Shown here one piece after another: positions 1-6,234 of a DNA stretch of 9,952 nt. Under the pieces are notes generated by a model. It did not search any database, had not been told where the DNA came from, and worked only from the letters and a program-made list of their open reading frames with translations. A program made the position numbers and the translations under genes. This DNA is from Firmicutes bacterium UBA5496. Lineage in GTDB: Bacteria > Bacillota > Proteinivoracia > UBA4975. The stretch covers positions 1 through 9,952 of the forward strand of contig DIPE01000116.1 in the NCBI GenBank assembly GCA_002427015.1, in the 5' to 3' direction. Positions within the stretch are counted from its first letter, which is position 1; each line of letters begins with the position of its first letter.

Positions 1-536
1 AAAAAATGCCGGAGGGTGCGAATGGTGCCGGCAACAGAGGAGCCTGCTGCCTGAAAACTGGCGAAATCCCGGGCGCCAAGGCATAAGCGGGCGGCGTTGT
101 TCATGGCAGCCAAGTCCAGCTCCCGGGGAATATGCCAGCAATATCGGCCGCAGACGGCCGGAGCCTGCGGGCGCTGAAAAATATAGTAATTATATATCTT
201 GCCTGCGGCCCAGGTTACTGGATTAAAGTTGCCGGGGACGCTGAAGGCAGCCTTTACCCTAATGTCTTGGGGTAGGTGCCAGTTGAGGGCTGAAGGCAGC
301 TTTTCCCGGGGAAAGGGCCGGGGCAAATTTAAGGCCGCCACCTGGCCCCGGGCATGGACGCCTGCATCGGTGCGGCTTGCCCCGCGAACGCTTACGTCAG
401 CGCCAAAAAGGCGCTTACAGGCCCTTTCCACTTGCTGCTGCACGGTGTCGGCATTAACCTGATATTGCCAGCCGGCATAAGCTGTGCCATCGTATTCCAG
501 GATAAGGGCAACATTGCCAATTATATTCCCAGCCAT
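1..536 (-). CDS. truA: tRNA pseudouridine synthase A, N-terminal part (cut by window edge)
   Basis: TruA converts uridines at positions 38-40 of the tRNA anticodon arm to pseudouridine in the cytoplasm. I translated 178 residues before the window edge. The N-terminal EYDGTAYAGWQ motif (residues 14-24) and the active-site motif SRTDAGVHA (54-62) are clear, with D57 the expected catalytic aspartate. The later ARDFASFQAAGS segment (155-166) also fits the family, although family members usually have His-Asp-Phe where this one has Arg-Asp-Phe. The ATG at 536 overlaps the end of ecfT by 16 bases. I see no strong Shine-Dalgarno site upstream, so translation probably depends on ribosomes finishing ecfT. 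The reading frame is open to the edge; the family is usually about 240-270 residues, so roughly a third is missing. The ecfT-truA order is common in Bacillota. Confidence 0.95.
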   Translation of the reverse strand, partial: MAGNIIGNVALILEYDGTAYAGWQYQVNADTVQQQVERACKRLFGADVSVRGASRTDAGVHARGQVAALNLPRPFPREKLPSALNWHLPQDIRVKAAFSVPGNFNPVTWAAGKIYNYYIFQRPQAPAVCGRYCWHIPRELDLAAMNNAARLCLGARDFASFQAAGSSVAGTIRTLRHF

Positions 537-1318
537 ACCAACACCGCCATTGTTCCGGCGAAGCCGCCCAGGGTCAGCCAGTCTAAGCTTGTCACCTTGT
601 GCACCTTCATCCGGGTTCTCCCCTTGCCGCCCCTGTAACATCTGGCCTCCATGGCCAGGGCAAGATCGTCGGCCCGGCGGAAGGAGCTGATGAACAAGGG
701 CACCAGCAGGGGAATCATGGACTTGGCCCTTTGGATGAGATTGCCGCTTTCAAAGTCTGCCCCCCGGGCCATCTGGGCTTTCATAATCTTTTCTGCTTCC
801 TCCAGGAGGGTGGGGATAAAGCGCAGGGCGATAGTCATCATCATCGCCAGTTCGTGAGCGGGAACGCCTATAGGCTTTAAGGGGCTGAGCAAGCCTTCAA
901 TGGCATCGGTAAGGGCGATGGGCGAGGTGGTCAGGGTGAGCAGGGATGAGGTCATGACCAGCAGTATCAGGCGCCAGGTCATCATCAAGCCGGAAATGAC
1001 ACCTGCAGACTCTATGGAAATCTTTTTCCACCGGAACAGGACTGTGCCTCCCTTGGTAAAGAAAATGTGGAGCAAGAGGGTAAAGGCCAGTATAAAGTAG
1101 AGGGGCTTTAGTCCCCTGAGCATTAACTTTAGGGGCAGCCGGGAGGTAAAGATTACTGTCATGGTAAACAGAGTCATAATCAGGTAGCCCCAGAAACTGT
1201 CCAGGAGGAACAGAGAAATAACATATATGGTAATGAGGCCGATTTTTATCCGGGGTTCAAGGCGGTGAAAGAAGGAGTCCCCTGGATAGTACTGGCCGAT
1301 TGACACACTATTAAACAC
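521..1318 (-). CDS. ecfT: ECF transporter transmembrane component EcfT
   Basis: EcfT is the membrane scaffold of energy-coupling-factor importers, joining the two ATPases to interchangeable substrate-binding S components for vitamins or metal ions. The 265-residue product has several hydrophobic segments (about residues 26-60, 70-88, 105-130, 157-172, 200-213 and 246-264). The cytoplasmic coupling region carries AQMARGADF (181-189) and AMEARCYRGG (222-231), matching the two Ala-Arg-Gly signatures of the family; the second reads Ala-Arg-Cys here. I chose the GTG at 1318 because GGAGGT lies 7 bases upstream and the length is right. A longer frame reaching 1561 only reads through ecfA2 out of frame. 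The gene overlaps ecfA2 by 8 bases and truA by 16. No S component is encoded nearby, suggesting a shared module of the group II type. Confidence 0.95.
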   Translation of the reverse strand: MFNSVSIGQYYPGDSFFHRLEPRIKIGLITIYVISLFLLDSFWGYLIMTLFTMTVIFTSRLPLKLMLRGLKPLYFILAFTLLLHIFFTKGGTVLFRWKKISIESAGVISGLMMTWRLILLVMTSSLLTLTTSPIALTDAIEGLLSPLKPIGVPAHELAMMMTIALRFIPTLLEEAEKIMKAQMARGADFESGNLIQRAKSMIPLLVPLFISSFRRADDLALAMEARCYRGGKGRTRMKVHKVTSLDWLTLGGFAGTMAVLVWLGI

Positions 1319-2174
1319 TGGCCTGACCTCCCTTGCGCCACTTGCCGATAGCGGCTCTGGCCTCTTCCAGGTTGAGGATGTCCGCAGGCAGGTCCTGCCC
1401 CTTGGCCCTAAGGGCGAACATGAGCTGAGTAAGAGGGGGGACATCCAGGCCAATTTGGCGCAGTTCCTGGCCATGGCGGAAGATCTCGCCGGGATGGCCC
1501 TGGGCATAAATTTTCCCCTTGTCCATGACGATGATGCGGTTGACCATGGCGGCCACTTCATCCATGCTGTGAGAAACGATGATCAGGGTTATTCCCCGCT
1601 CCTGCTGAATACGGCGTAAATGCCCTAAGAGATCGTTACGGGATTGGGGGTCAAGGCCGGCGGTGGGCTCATCCAGGATGAGCACTTCCGGTTCCATGGC
1701 CAGCACGCCGGCAATGGCCACCCGGCGCATTTGTCCGCCGCTGAGTTCAAAAGGCGAGCGATCCTTGAATGTCTCGTAATCGATGCCTACTGCTCCCAGG
1801 GCATGTTCCACCCGCTCAGGGATTTCTTCCCGGGGCAAGCCGGCGTTTTTCAGGCCAAAGGCCACATCAATGGCCACAGTCTCTTCAAAGAGCTGATGCT
1901 CGGGATACTGAAAAACCAAGCCTACCATTTGCCGCAAGCGGCGCAGATTGATGCCCTTTTCAACTTTAATGCCCTGAACTTGGACGCTGCCGGCGGTGGG
2001 TTTGAGCAGGCCGTTGAAATGCTGAATGAGAGTAGACTTTCCCGAACCGGTGTGGCCGATGAGACCGATGATTTCGCCGTCCTGGATTTCAAGGCTTACA
2101 TCGTCAAGGGCTTTGGCGGTCCAGGGAGTGTCCGGAGAATAGATATGGGTCAGGTTAGTGGCGATTATGGACAT
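1311..2174 (-). CDS. ecfA2: ECF transporter ATP-binding subunit EcfA2
   Basis: This is one of two ATPases that drive the ECF importer; it pairs with EcfA1 and docks on EcfT at the inner face of the membrane. The 287 residues contain a Walker A motif GHTGSGKST (40-48), Q-loop glutamine 89, signature LSGGQ (144-148), Walker B VLILDEP (164-170) with catalytic Glu169, a D-loop GLDP and H-loop His202. All ATPase motifs are intact. The YPEHQLFEETV segment after the Q-loop and the C-terminal extension with LDVPPLTQL are typical of EcfA proteins. The ATG at 2174 overlaps the last 10 bases of ecfA1. The upstream SD match is weak (a GAGATGG-like stretch), so translational coupling to ecfA1 is likely. 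The A2 assignment rests on gene order and overall resemblance. Confidence 0.95.
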   Translation of the reverse strand: MSIIATNLTHIYSPDTPWTAKALDDVSLEIQDGEIIGLIGHTGSGKSTLIQHFNGLLKPTAGSVQVQGIKVEKGINLRRLRQMVGLVFQYPEHQLFEETVAIDVAFGLKNAGLPREEIPERVEHALGAVGIDYETFKDRSPFELSGGQMRRVAIAGVLAMEPEVLILDEPTAGLDPQSRNDLLGHLRRIQQERGITLIIVSHSMDEVAAMVNRIIVMDKGKIYAQGHPGEIFRHGQELRQIGLDVPPLTQLMFALRAKGQDLPADILNLEEARAAIGKWRKGGQASV

Positions 2175-2989
2175 AAGAGGTTCACCATCTCTTCCACCGT
2201 CAGCACATCCGGGGGCAAATCAAAACCGTCCCGGGCCAGCAGCTGTCCCAGACGGGTGATTACAGGCACATCCAGGTCCAAAGACTCCAGTAGCTCTGTC
2301 TGGCGAAAGACCTCCCGGGGGCTGCCTTGGATGGCCACGCGGCCCTGGTCCATGACCATGACCCGATGGGCGCTGACAGCCTCATCCATATGGTGGGTGA
2401 TCCAGACCACAGTCATGCCCTCTTCGCTATTGAGGCGGCGCACAGTGTCCATGACTTCTCTGCGGCCCTGAGGGTCCAGCATGGCGGTAGGCTCATCCAA
2501 AACAAGACATTGAGGACGCATGGCGAGAATGCCGGCGATGGCAATCCGCTGTTTCTGCCCTCCGGACAAGAGGTGAGGAGCATGCTGCCGAAATTCTGAC
2601 ATGCCAACCTGGGCAAGAGATTCTTGAACCCGGGCGACAATTTCCCCCGAGGGCAGCCCCAGGTTTTCGGGGCCAAAGGCCACGTCTTCTTCGACGATAG
2701 TGGCAATTAATTGATTGTCAGGATTTTGAAAGACCAAGCCTACTTGCTGACGGATTTGCCAGTTTGCCTCGGGGTCATCGGTGGCCTTGCCGCCAACCCA
2801 AACCTGGCCGGCCTGGGGCAGGAGAAGGCCGTTTAAGAGTTTGGCCAGGGTGGACTTGCCTGAACCGTTGTGGCCGATTATCGCTACAAATTCCCCTTTT
2901 TCAATGGTCATGCTGATATTATCCACAGCTTTGATGGCCTGTTCTTCACCTGACTGATATGAGTAGCTGACAGCTTCTAGTCGAATCAC
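2165..2989 (-). CDS. ecfA1: ECF transporter ATP-binding subunit EcfA1
   Basis: This is the first ATPase of the ECF importer, forming a heterodimer with EcfA2. The 274-residue protein has Walker A GHNGSGKST (39-47), Q-loop Gln88 followed by NPDNQ, signature LSGGQ (141-145), Walker B CLVLDEP (161-167) with catalytic Glu166, and H-loop His199. The NPDNQLIATIVEEDVAFGPENLG stretch is characteristic of EcfA1. The start is a GTG at 2989, preceded by an AGGGGAGGG ribosome site with 7 bases of spacing; no in-frame ATG fits better. It is the first gene after the 86-base gap behind rplQ, so it may belong to a separately controlled segment. Its stop overlaps ecfA2 by 10 bases, consistent with matched production of the two ATPases. 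Confidence 0.95.
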   Translation of the reverse strand: MIRLEAVSYSYQSGEEQAIKAVDNISMTIEKGEFVAIIGHNGSGKSTLAKLLNGLLLPQAGQVWVGGKATDDPEANWQIRQQVGLVFQNPDNQLIATIVEEDVAFGPENLGLPSGEIVARVQESLAQVGMSEFRQHAPHLLSGGQKQRIAIAGILAMRPQCLVLDEPTAMLDPQGRREVMDTVRRLNSEEGMTVVWITHHMDEAVSAHRVMVMDQGRVAIQGSPREVFRQTELLESLDLDVPVITRLGQLLARDGFDLPPDVLTVEEMVNLLCP

Positions 2990-3075
2990 GGCAGATCCCT
3001 CCCCTTAAAAAAGGACAGGACAAACAGTCAGCGACTTAATTGTCCCCAACTGTCATTACCTGTCCTCGGCTTATA
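2990..3075 (-). other. Intergenic gap rplQ-ecfA1
   Basis: This 86-base space is the only sizeable gap in the window. It holds the terminator- or attenuator-like structure listed separately and the ecfA1 ribosome site AGGGGAGGG at its downstream end. I looked for a sigma-A type promoter here on the minus strand and found no convincing -35/-10 pair. If the structure terminates fully, the ecf genes would need a promoter inside rplQ or rpoA that I cannot identify. Confidence 0.7.
3007..3066 (-). terminator. Terminator- or attenuator-like hairpin between rplQ and ecfA1
   Basis: Read on the minus strand, AGGACAGG (3066-3059) is perfectly complementary to CCTGTCCT (3019-3012), and the 3' arm runs into six T residues (3012-3007). 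That is the layout of a Rho-independent terminator, though the enclosed segment is long (39 bases). Inside it, ACAGT (3053-3049) can pair with ACTGT (3028-3024), extending the stem across a small internal loop. A competing 6-pair stem, GGACAA (3045-3040) with TTGTCC (3023-3018), would use part of the same 3' arm and prevent the terminator stem. The U-run lies just before the ecfA1 ribosome site. It may end most transcripts after rplQ or act as an attenuator; I cannot decide from sequence alone. Confidence 0.65.
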
Positions 3076-3414
3076 TTATACTAATTCCAAAATTGCCTGA
3101 GGCGCTCCGTCGCCACGCCGGGGGGAGGCCTTATAAATTCTGGTATATCCGCCGTTACGGTCAGCGTAGCGGGGGGCAATTTCTGTAAACAATTTGGTCA
3201 CTACGTCTTCTTCCAGCAAATAGCTCAAGGCCTGGCGGCGGGCATGCAGGTCGCCCTGCTTGCCCAGGGATATCATCTTTTCAACTATAGGACTGATAGC
3301 CTTGGCCTTAGTTTCAGTGGTGGTGATTCTCTCGTTTTTTAGGACCGCTGTAGCCAGACCGCGCAGAAGGGCTCTGCGTTGGTTGGTGGAACGGCCGAAT
3401 TTGGAAAGTGCCAT
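3076..3414 (-). CDS. rplQ: 50S ribosomal protein L17 (bL17)
   Basis: L17 is a large-subunit protein located near the peptide exit tunnel. The 112-residue product shows the conserved QRRALLRGLAT region (12-22), the NERITTTETKAKA segment, GKQGDLHARRQA, and the C-terminal GGYTRIYKASPRRGDGAPQAILELV block that defines the family. The length is usual for Bacillota. The ATG at 3414 follows TAAGGAGGGG, in which the TAA is the rpoA stop codon, so the ribosome site and the previous stop overlap with a 13-base intergenic gap. This is the last ribosomal-protein gene of the alpha operon here, and a terminator-like structure starts about 10 bases beyond its stop. Confidence 0.98.
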   Translation of the reverse strand: MALSKFGRSTNQRRALLRGLATAVLKNERITTTETKAKAISPIVEKMISLGKQGDLHARRQALSYLLEEDVVTKLFTEIAPRYADRNGGYTRIYKASPRRGDGAPQAILELV

Positions 3415-3427
3415 ATGACTCCCCTCC

Positions 3428-4378
3428 TTATTCTTCTTCTTTACGCAAGCTTAAGCCCAGCTGGGCAAGAGTTTGCTGTACTTCCTCCAGGGATTTTTTG
3501 CCCAAGTTGCGGACCTTGACCATTTCATTCTCGGTCTTTTGGGTCAGCTCGTGCACATAGTTAATCCCTGCCCGCTTGAGGCAGTTATATGACCGGACGG
3601 AAAGAGGCAAGTCCTCGATGGGCATTTCCAGGGTTTTGTCTCTGTCATCCTCTTCTTTTTCAACCATTACTTCGATGTCTTCTGCTTTTTTGCTGAGATT
3701 ATAGAAGAGTTCCAAATGTTCAATGAGCACTTTGGCCGATAAACTGATGGCCTCTTCCGGAGTGGTGCTGCCGTCAGTCCAGACTTCCAGGGTGAGCTTG
3801 TCATAGTCGGTGACCTGCCCTACCCGGGTATTTTCAATCTGGAAGTTGACCCGCTGCACAGGAGAAAAGATTGAATCCACCGGGATGACGCCAATTGGCT
3901 GTTCTTCGGTTTTATTCAGTTCCGCCGGCGCATAGCCGCGGCCGGAGGCAACAGTAAGCTCAGCAATCAGCTTGCCATTTTTGTCCAGGGTGGCGATAAC
4001 CTGGTGGGGATTGAGCACCTCGACATCTGCATCGGCGGCGATGATATCTGCGCCGGTGACAGTACCTTCCGAACTGGCTTCAAGTCTAAGAGTTGCCTCT
4101 TCTTTTTGATGCATCTTGAATCTCAGTTTTTTGAGATTGAGAATGATCTCGGTGGTATCCTCAACGACACCGGGAATAGTTGAAAACTCATGCAGCACAC
4201 CTTCAATTTTGACGCTGGTAACAGCGGCGCCGGGCAGGGAAGACAACAACACCCTGCGCAAGGAGTTGCCAAGAGTATTTCCATACCCTCGTTCCAGGGG
4301 CTCAATGGTGAACCGGGCATAAGTATTGTCCTCTGAAGTTTCAACGCACTCGATGCGGGGCTTTTCTATTTCTAACAC
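3428..4378 (-). CDS. rpoA: DNA-directed RNA polymerase subunit alpha
   Basis: Alpha dimerises to start RNA polymerase assembly, and its C-terminal domain contacts UP elements and activators. The 316 residues comprise an N-terminal assembly domain (about 1-230, with LGNSLRRVLLSSLPG at 36-50 and ATLDKNGKL near 129-137), an acidic linker (about 231-250) and the C-terminal domain (about 252-316). In the last, SVRSYNCLKRAGI (260-272) carries the arginine (R262) matching E. coli R265, and RNLGKKSLEEV (290-300) forms the second DNA-contact loop. The start is GTG at 4378: GGGAGGG sits 6 bases upstream and an in-frame TGA further upstream excludes a longer protein. An out-of-frame ATG overlaps this GTG (see the separate entry). 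It lies between rpsD (40-base gap) and rplQ. Confidence 0.98.
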   Translation of the reverse strand: MLEIEKPRIECVETSEDNTYARFTIEPLERGYGNTLGNSLRRVLLSSLPGAAVTSVKIEGVLHEFSTIPGVVEDTTEIILNLKKLRFKMHQKEEATLRLEASSEGTVTGADIIAADADVEVLNPHQVIATLDKNGKLIAELTVASGRGYAPAELNKTEEQPIGVIPVDSIFSPVQRVNFQIENTRVGQVTDYDKLTLEVWTDGSTTPEEAISLSAKVLIEHLELFYNLSKKAEDIEVMVEKEEDDRDKTLEMPIEDLPLSVRSYNCLKRAGINYVHELTQKTENEMVKVRNLGKKSLEEVQQTLAQLGLSLRKEEE

Positions 4379-4396
4379 ATAGTACCCTCCCTTATA
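4374..4396 (-). promoter_or_regulatory. rpoA ribosome site with overlapping decoy ATG
   Basis: On the minus strand the rpoA start region reads GGGAGGG, then TACT, then ATGTGTTAG. The GTG that begins the alpha reading frame is at 4378, but an ATG begins two bases earlier at 4380 in another frame and is followed after one codon by TAG (4374-4372 region). Ribosomes using the ATG would make only Met-Cys and stop, within reach of the true start. Spacing from GGAGGG is 4 bases to the ATG and 6 to the GTG. This is directly visible; any effect on alpha yield is inference. Confidence 0.5.
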
Positions 4397-4418
4397 TCAC
4401 TACTGGTCAACGAGGAGC

Positions 4419-5051
4419 TTATCTTGAGTAGCGCTCGATGATCAGGTGTTCTGCAATGGGAATATCGTCGATATCTTCCCGCCGCGGCATGGTAAGTATC
4501 TTTGCGGACAGGGTTTCGGCGTTTTTATCCAGCCATGCAGGTGATGTGTGCTGGGCGGCTAATTCTCTCATGTCTTTGAACTTGTCTGAACTGGAACTGC
4601 GTTGACGCAAAGCGATTTCATCGCCGACTTTGCATTGGTAGGATGGGATGTCCACCTTGTGGCCATTGACGTCGAAATGACCATGGCGCACAAGTTGTCT
4701 TGCTTCCGGCCGGGATGAAGCAAAGCCCAGGCGGAATATGATATTATCCAGCCGCAGTTCCAAGAGCTGCAGCAGAATTTCACCGGTAACGCCTTTGCGG
4801 CGGGCAGCTTCCTCATAATAGTTGCGGAAAGGCTGTTCGCCCACGCCGTAAATGCGACGGACTTTTTGTTTTTCCCGCAGCTGCAGACCGTATTCCGACG
4901 GATTGCGGCGGCGGGCCTGGCCATGCTGACCGGGGGGGTAGTTGCGCCGATCAACTGAGCATTTGGGTGTATAACAGCGTTCGCCCTTGAGAAAGAGTTT
5001 CATCCCTTCCCGGCGGCACAAACGACAAACTGGTCCCGTATATCTTGCCAT
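4419..5051 (-). CDS. rpsD: 30S ribosomal protein S4 (uS4), zinc-binding form
   Basis: S4 is a primary 16S rRNA-binding protein that nucleates small-subunit assembly and, in studied bacteria, represses its own operon. The 210 residues start with a four-cysteine site: C9, C12, C26 and C31 (C-x2-C-x13-C-x4-C), the zinc-carrying form of the protein. The S4 RNA-binding domain runs from about residue 98 to 160 (LRLDNIIFRLGFASSRPEARQLV, then HFDVNGHKVDIPSY). ATG at 5051 follows AGGAGGT with 9-base spacing. Its place between rpsK and rpoA is the ancestral alpha-operon order; in Bacillus subtilis rpsD lies elsewhere. I see no conserved S4-type leader structure that I could call with confidence. Confidence 0.98.
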   Translation of the reverse strand: MARYTGPVCRLCRREGMKLFLKGERCYTPKCSVDRRNYPPGQHGQARRRNPSEYGLQLREKQKVRRIYGVGEQPFRNYYEEAARRKGVTGEILLQLLELRLDNIIFRLGFASSRPEARQLVRHGHFDVNGHKVDIPSYQCKVGDEIALRQRSSSSDKFKDMRELAAQHTSPAWLDKNAETLSAKILTMPRREDIDDIPIAEHLIIERYSR

Positions 5052-5072
5052 ATAAATTACACCTCCTGTATA

Positions 5073-5462
5073 TTACATCCGGCGCCGCTTGGGAGGACGG
5101 CATCCGTTGTGGGGGAAGGGGGTAACATCCTTGATGGTAGTAACCTCCAAGCCCGCGGCCTGCAAGGAACGGACCGCTGCTTCCCGGCCGGAACCCGGGC
5201 CTTTGACCATGACTTCTACGCTGCGCATGCCGTGGTCCATAGCAGCCTTGGCAGCTGCCTCCGCAGCGGTCTGGGCGGCAAAAGGAGTGCTCTTGCGGGA
5301 GCCCTTAAAGCCGTTGGCGCCGGCTGTGGACCAGCTGACTGTATTGCCGTTGACATCACTGATAGTGACGACAGTGTTGTTAAATGTGGATTGAATATGA
5401 GCGATGCCGCGCTCGATATTTTTACGCTCTCTGCGCTTTGGCCGAGTAGTTTTTTTTGCCAA
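5073..5462 (-). CDS. rpsK: 30S ribosomal protein S11 (uS11)
   Basis: S11 lies on the small-subunit platform and helps shape the Shine-Dalgarno helix region and E site. The 129-residue product has the basic N-terminus KKTTRPKRRERKN, the AHIQSTFNNTVVTISD core (21-36), the TPFAAQTAAEAAAKAA helix and the C-terminal KDVTPFPHNGCRPPKRRRM (111-129), close to the family consensus KDVTPIPHNGCRPPKRRRV. The start codon is TTG at 5462; GAAGGAGGG lies 8 bases upstream and no ATG or GTG gives the conserved N-terminus. It follows rpsM by 21 bases and precedes rpsD by 21. Confidence 0.98.
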   Translation of the reverse strand: MAKKTTRPKRRERKNIERGIAHIQSTFNNTVVTISDVNGNTVSWSTAGANGFKGSRKSTPFAAQTAAEAAAKAAMDHGMRSVEVMVKGPGSGREAAVRSLQAAGLEVTTIKDVTPFPHNGCRPPKRRRM

Positions 5463-5483
5463 ATTCCTTTCCCTCCTTCGCGG

Positions 5484-5855
5484 TTACTTTTTCCGTTTTA
5501 CACCAACGGTACGCTTAGTACCCTTGCGGGTGCGGGCATTGTTCTTGGTATTCTGGCCCCGGACGGGGAGCCCCCGCCGATGGCGAATGCCGCGATAGCT
5601 GCCGATTTCCATCAGCCGCTTAATGTTGAGCGAAACATCCCGACGCAAGTCACCTTCAACATGGAATTCCTTGTCCAGAGTTTCTCTGAGTTTGCCGATT
5701 TCATCTTCGGTCAAGTCTCTCACTCTGGTATCGGGATTGACGCCGCTTGTTGCTAGCACTTGTTTGGACAGTGTGGGGCCTATGCCAAAAATATAGGTTA
5801 AGGCTACTTCAACACGTTTATCCCTGGGCAAATCAACGCCGGCTATACGTGCCAA
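5484..5855 (-). CDS. rpsM: 30S ribosomal protein S13 (uS13)
   Basis: S13 sits in the head of the small subunit and contacts the P-site tRNA and the large subunit across the B1 bridges. The 123 residues show the N-terminal ARIAGVDLPRDKRVEVALTYI region, the helix-hairpin-helix-like IFGIGPTLSKQVL segment (22-34), the signature GIRHRRGLPVRGQ (about 90-102) and a basic tail TKNNARTRKGTKRTVGVKRKK. The start is TTG at 5855 with AGGAGGT 9 bases upstream; there is no better alternative giving the universal ARIAGV beginning. The gene is 19 bases after rpmJ and opens the alpha-operon block. Confidence 0.98.
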   Translation of the reverse strand: MARIAGVDLPRDKRVEVALTYIFGIGPTLSKQVLATSGVNPDTRVRDLTEDEIGKLRETLDKEFHVEGDLRRDVSLNIKRLMEIGSYRGIRHRRGLPVRGQNTKNNARTRKGTKRTVGVKRKK

Positions 5856-5874
5856 ACGCGTTACACCTCCTGGT

Positions 5875-5988
5875 TTATCCCTGTTTTTGTTTGTGTTTGG
5901 GGTTTTCGCAAATAATCATTACCGTACCTTTGCGACGGATGATCTTGCACTTTTCACAAATAGGTTTTACTGAAGGTCTGACCTTCAT
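5875..5988 (-). CDS. rpmJ: 50S ribosomal protein L36 (bL36), zinc-binding form
   Basis: L36 is the smallest large-subunit protein and stabilises 23S rRNA near the L16 region. The 37-residue sequence starts MKVRPSVKPICEKCKIIRRK. It carries the complete zinc ribbon C11-x2-C14-x12-C27-x4-H32, so this is the zinc-bound type and not the zinc-free paralogue made in zinc shortage. ATG at 5988 follows AAGGAGGT with 6-base spacing. It sits in its usual position between infA (26-base gap) and rpsM (19-base gap). Confidence 0.97.
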   Translation of the reverse strand: MKVRPSVKPICEKCKIIRRKGTVMIICENPKHKQKQG

Positions 5989-6014
5989 AGTTCTACCTCC
6001 TTTGCGGAGCGGTA

Positions 6015-6233
6015 TCATTTATGGCGGTAAGTTATTCGCCCTTTAGTAAGATCGTATGGTGACAATTCTAACGAAACCCGGTCCCCGGGCAAAATTCTGA
6101 TAAAGTTCATGCGGAGTTTGCCGCGAACGTAAGCCAGTATAATATGGCCGTTCTCTAATTCCACTTTAAAGGTTGCATTGGGCAGGGCGTCGACCACACG
6201 GCCTTCTACTTCTATGACATCCTGTTTCGCCAA
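6015..6233 (-). CDS. infA: Translation initiation factor IF-1
   Basis: IF-1 occupies the ribosomal A site during initiation and works with IF-2 and IF-3. The 72-residue product is a single S1-like OB fold: AKQDVIEVEGRVVDALPNA, FKVELENGHIILAYVRGKLRMNFIRILPGDRV, then SPYDLTKGRITYRHK, all matching the family. I chose the TTG at 6233 because it gives exactly the usual 72 residues and a G-rich ribosome site (AGGGGGGG) lies 7 bases upstream. An in-frame ATG at 6254 would add seven residues (MKRGGTK) but has a poor ribosome site. Only one base separates the TTG from the stop of the KOW gene, implying tight coupling. Confidence 0.96.
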   Translation of the reverse strand: MAKQDVIEVEGRVVDALPNATFKVELENGHIILAYVRGKLRMNFIRILPGDRVSLELSPYDLTKGRITYRHK

Positions 6234-6234
6234 T

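Noticed and set aside
1319..1561. N-terminal extension of ecfT
   Set aside because: The frame stays open upstream but this part reads ecfA2 out of frame. The GTG at 1318 has a good ribosome site and gives the normal 265-residue length.
1644..2471. Plus-strand open frame of 275 codons
   Set aside because: It lies antisense across ecfA2 and ecfA1, both of which have complete ATPase motifs. The product has no recognisable domain and no ribosome site; it is a by-product of codon use on the other strand.
2990..3075. Promoter for the ecf genes
   Set aside because: I found no convincing -35/-10 pair on the minus strand, so I did not call one.
4123..4344. Second minus-strand frame inside rpoA
   Set aside because: It is an alternate-frame shadow of the well-conserved alpha N-terminal domain, without its own ribosome site or any recognised motif. 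Similar shadows inside rpsD, ecfA1, secY and rplO were dismissed for the same reason.
5109..5756. Plus-strand open frame of 215 codons
   Set aside because: It runs antisense across rpsK and rpsM, two unambiguous ribosomal-protein genes, and its sequence has no family features.
5856..6014. S4-type autoregulatory leader near rpsM
   Set aside because: The space before rpsM is only 19 bases and mostly ribosome site; I could not identify a pseudoknot or conserved S4 target by eye.
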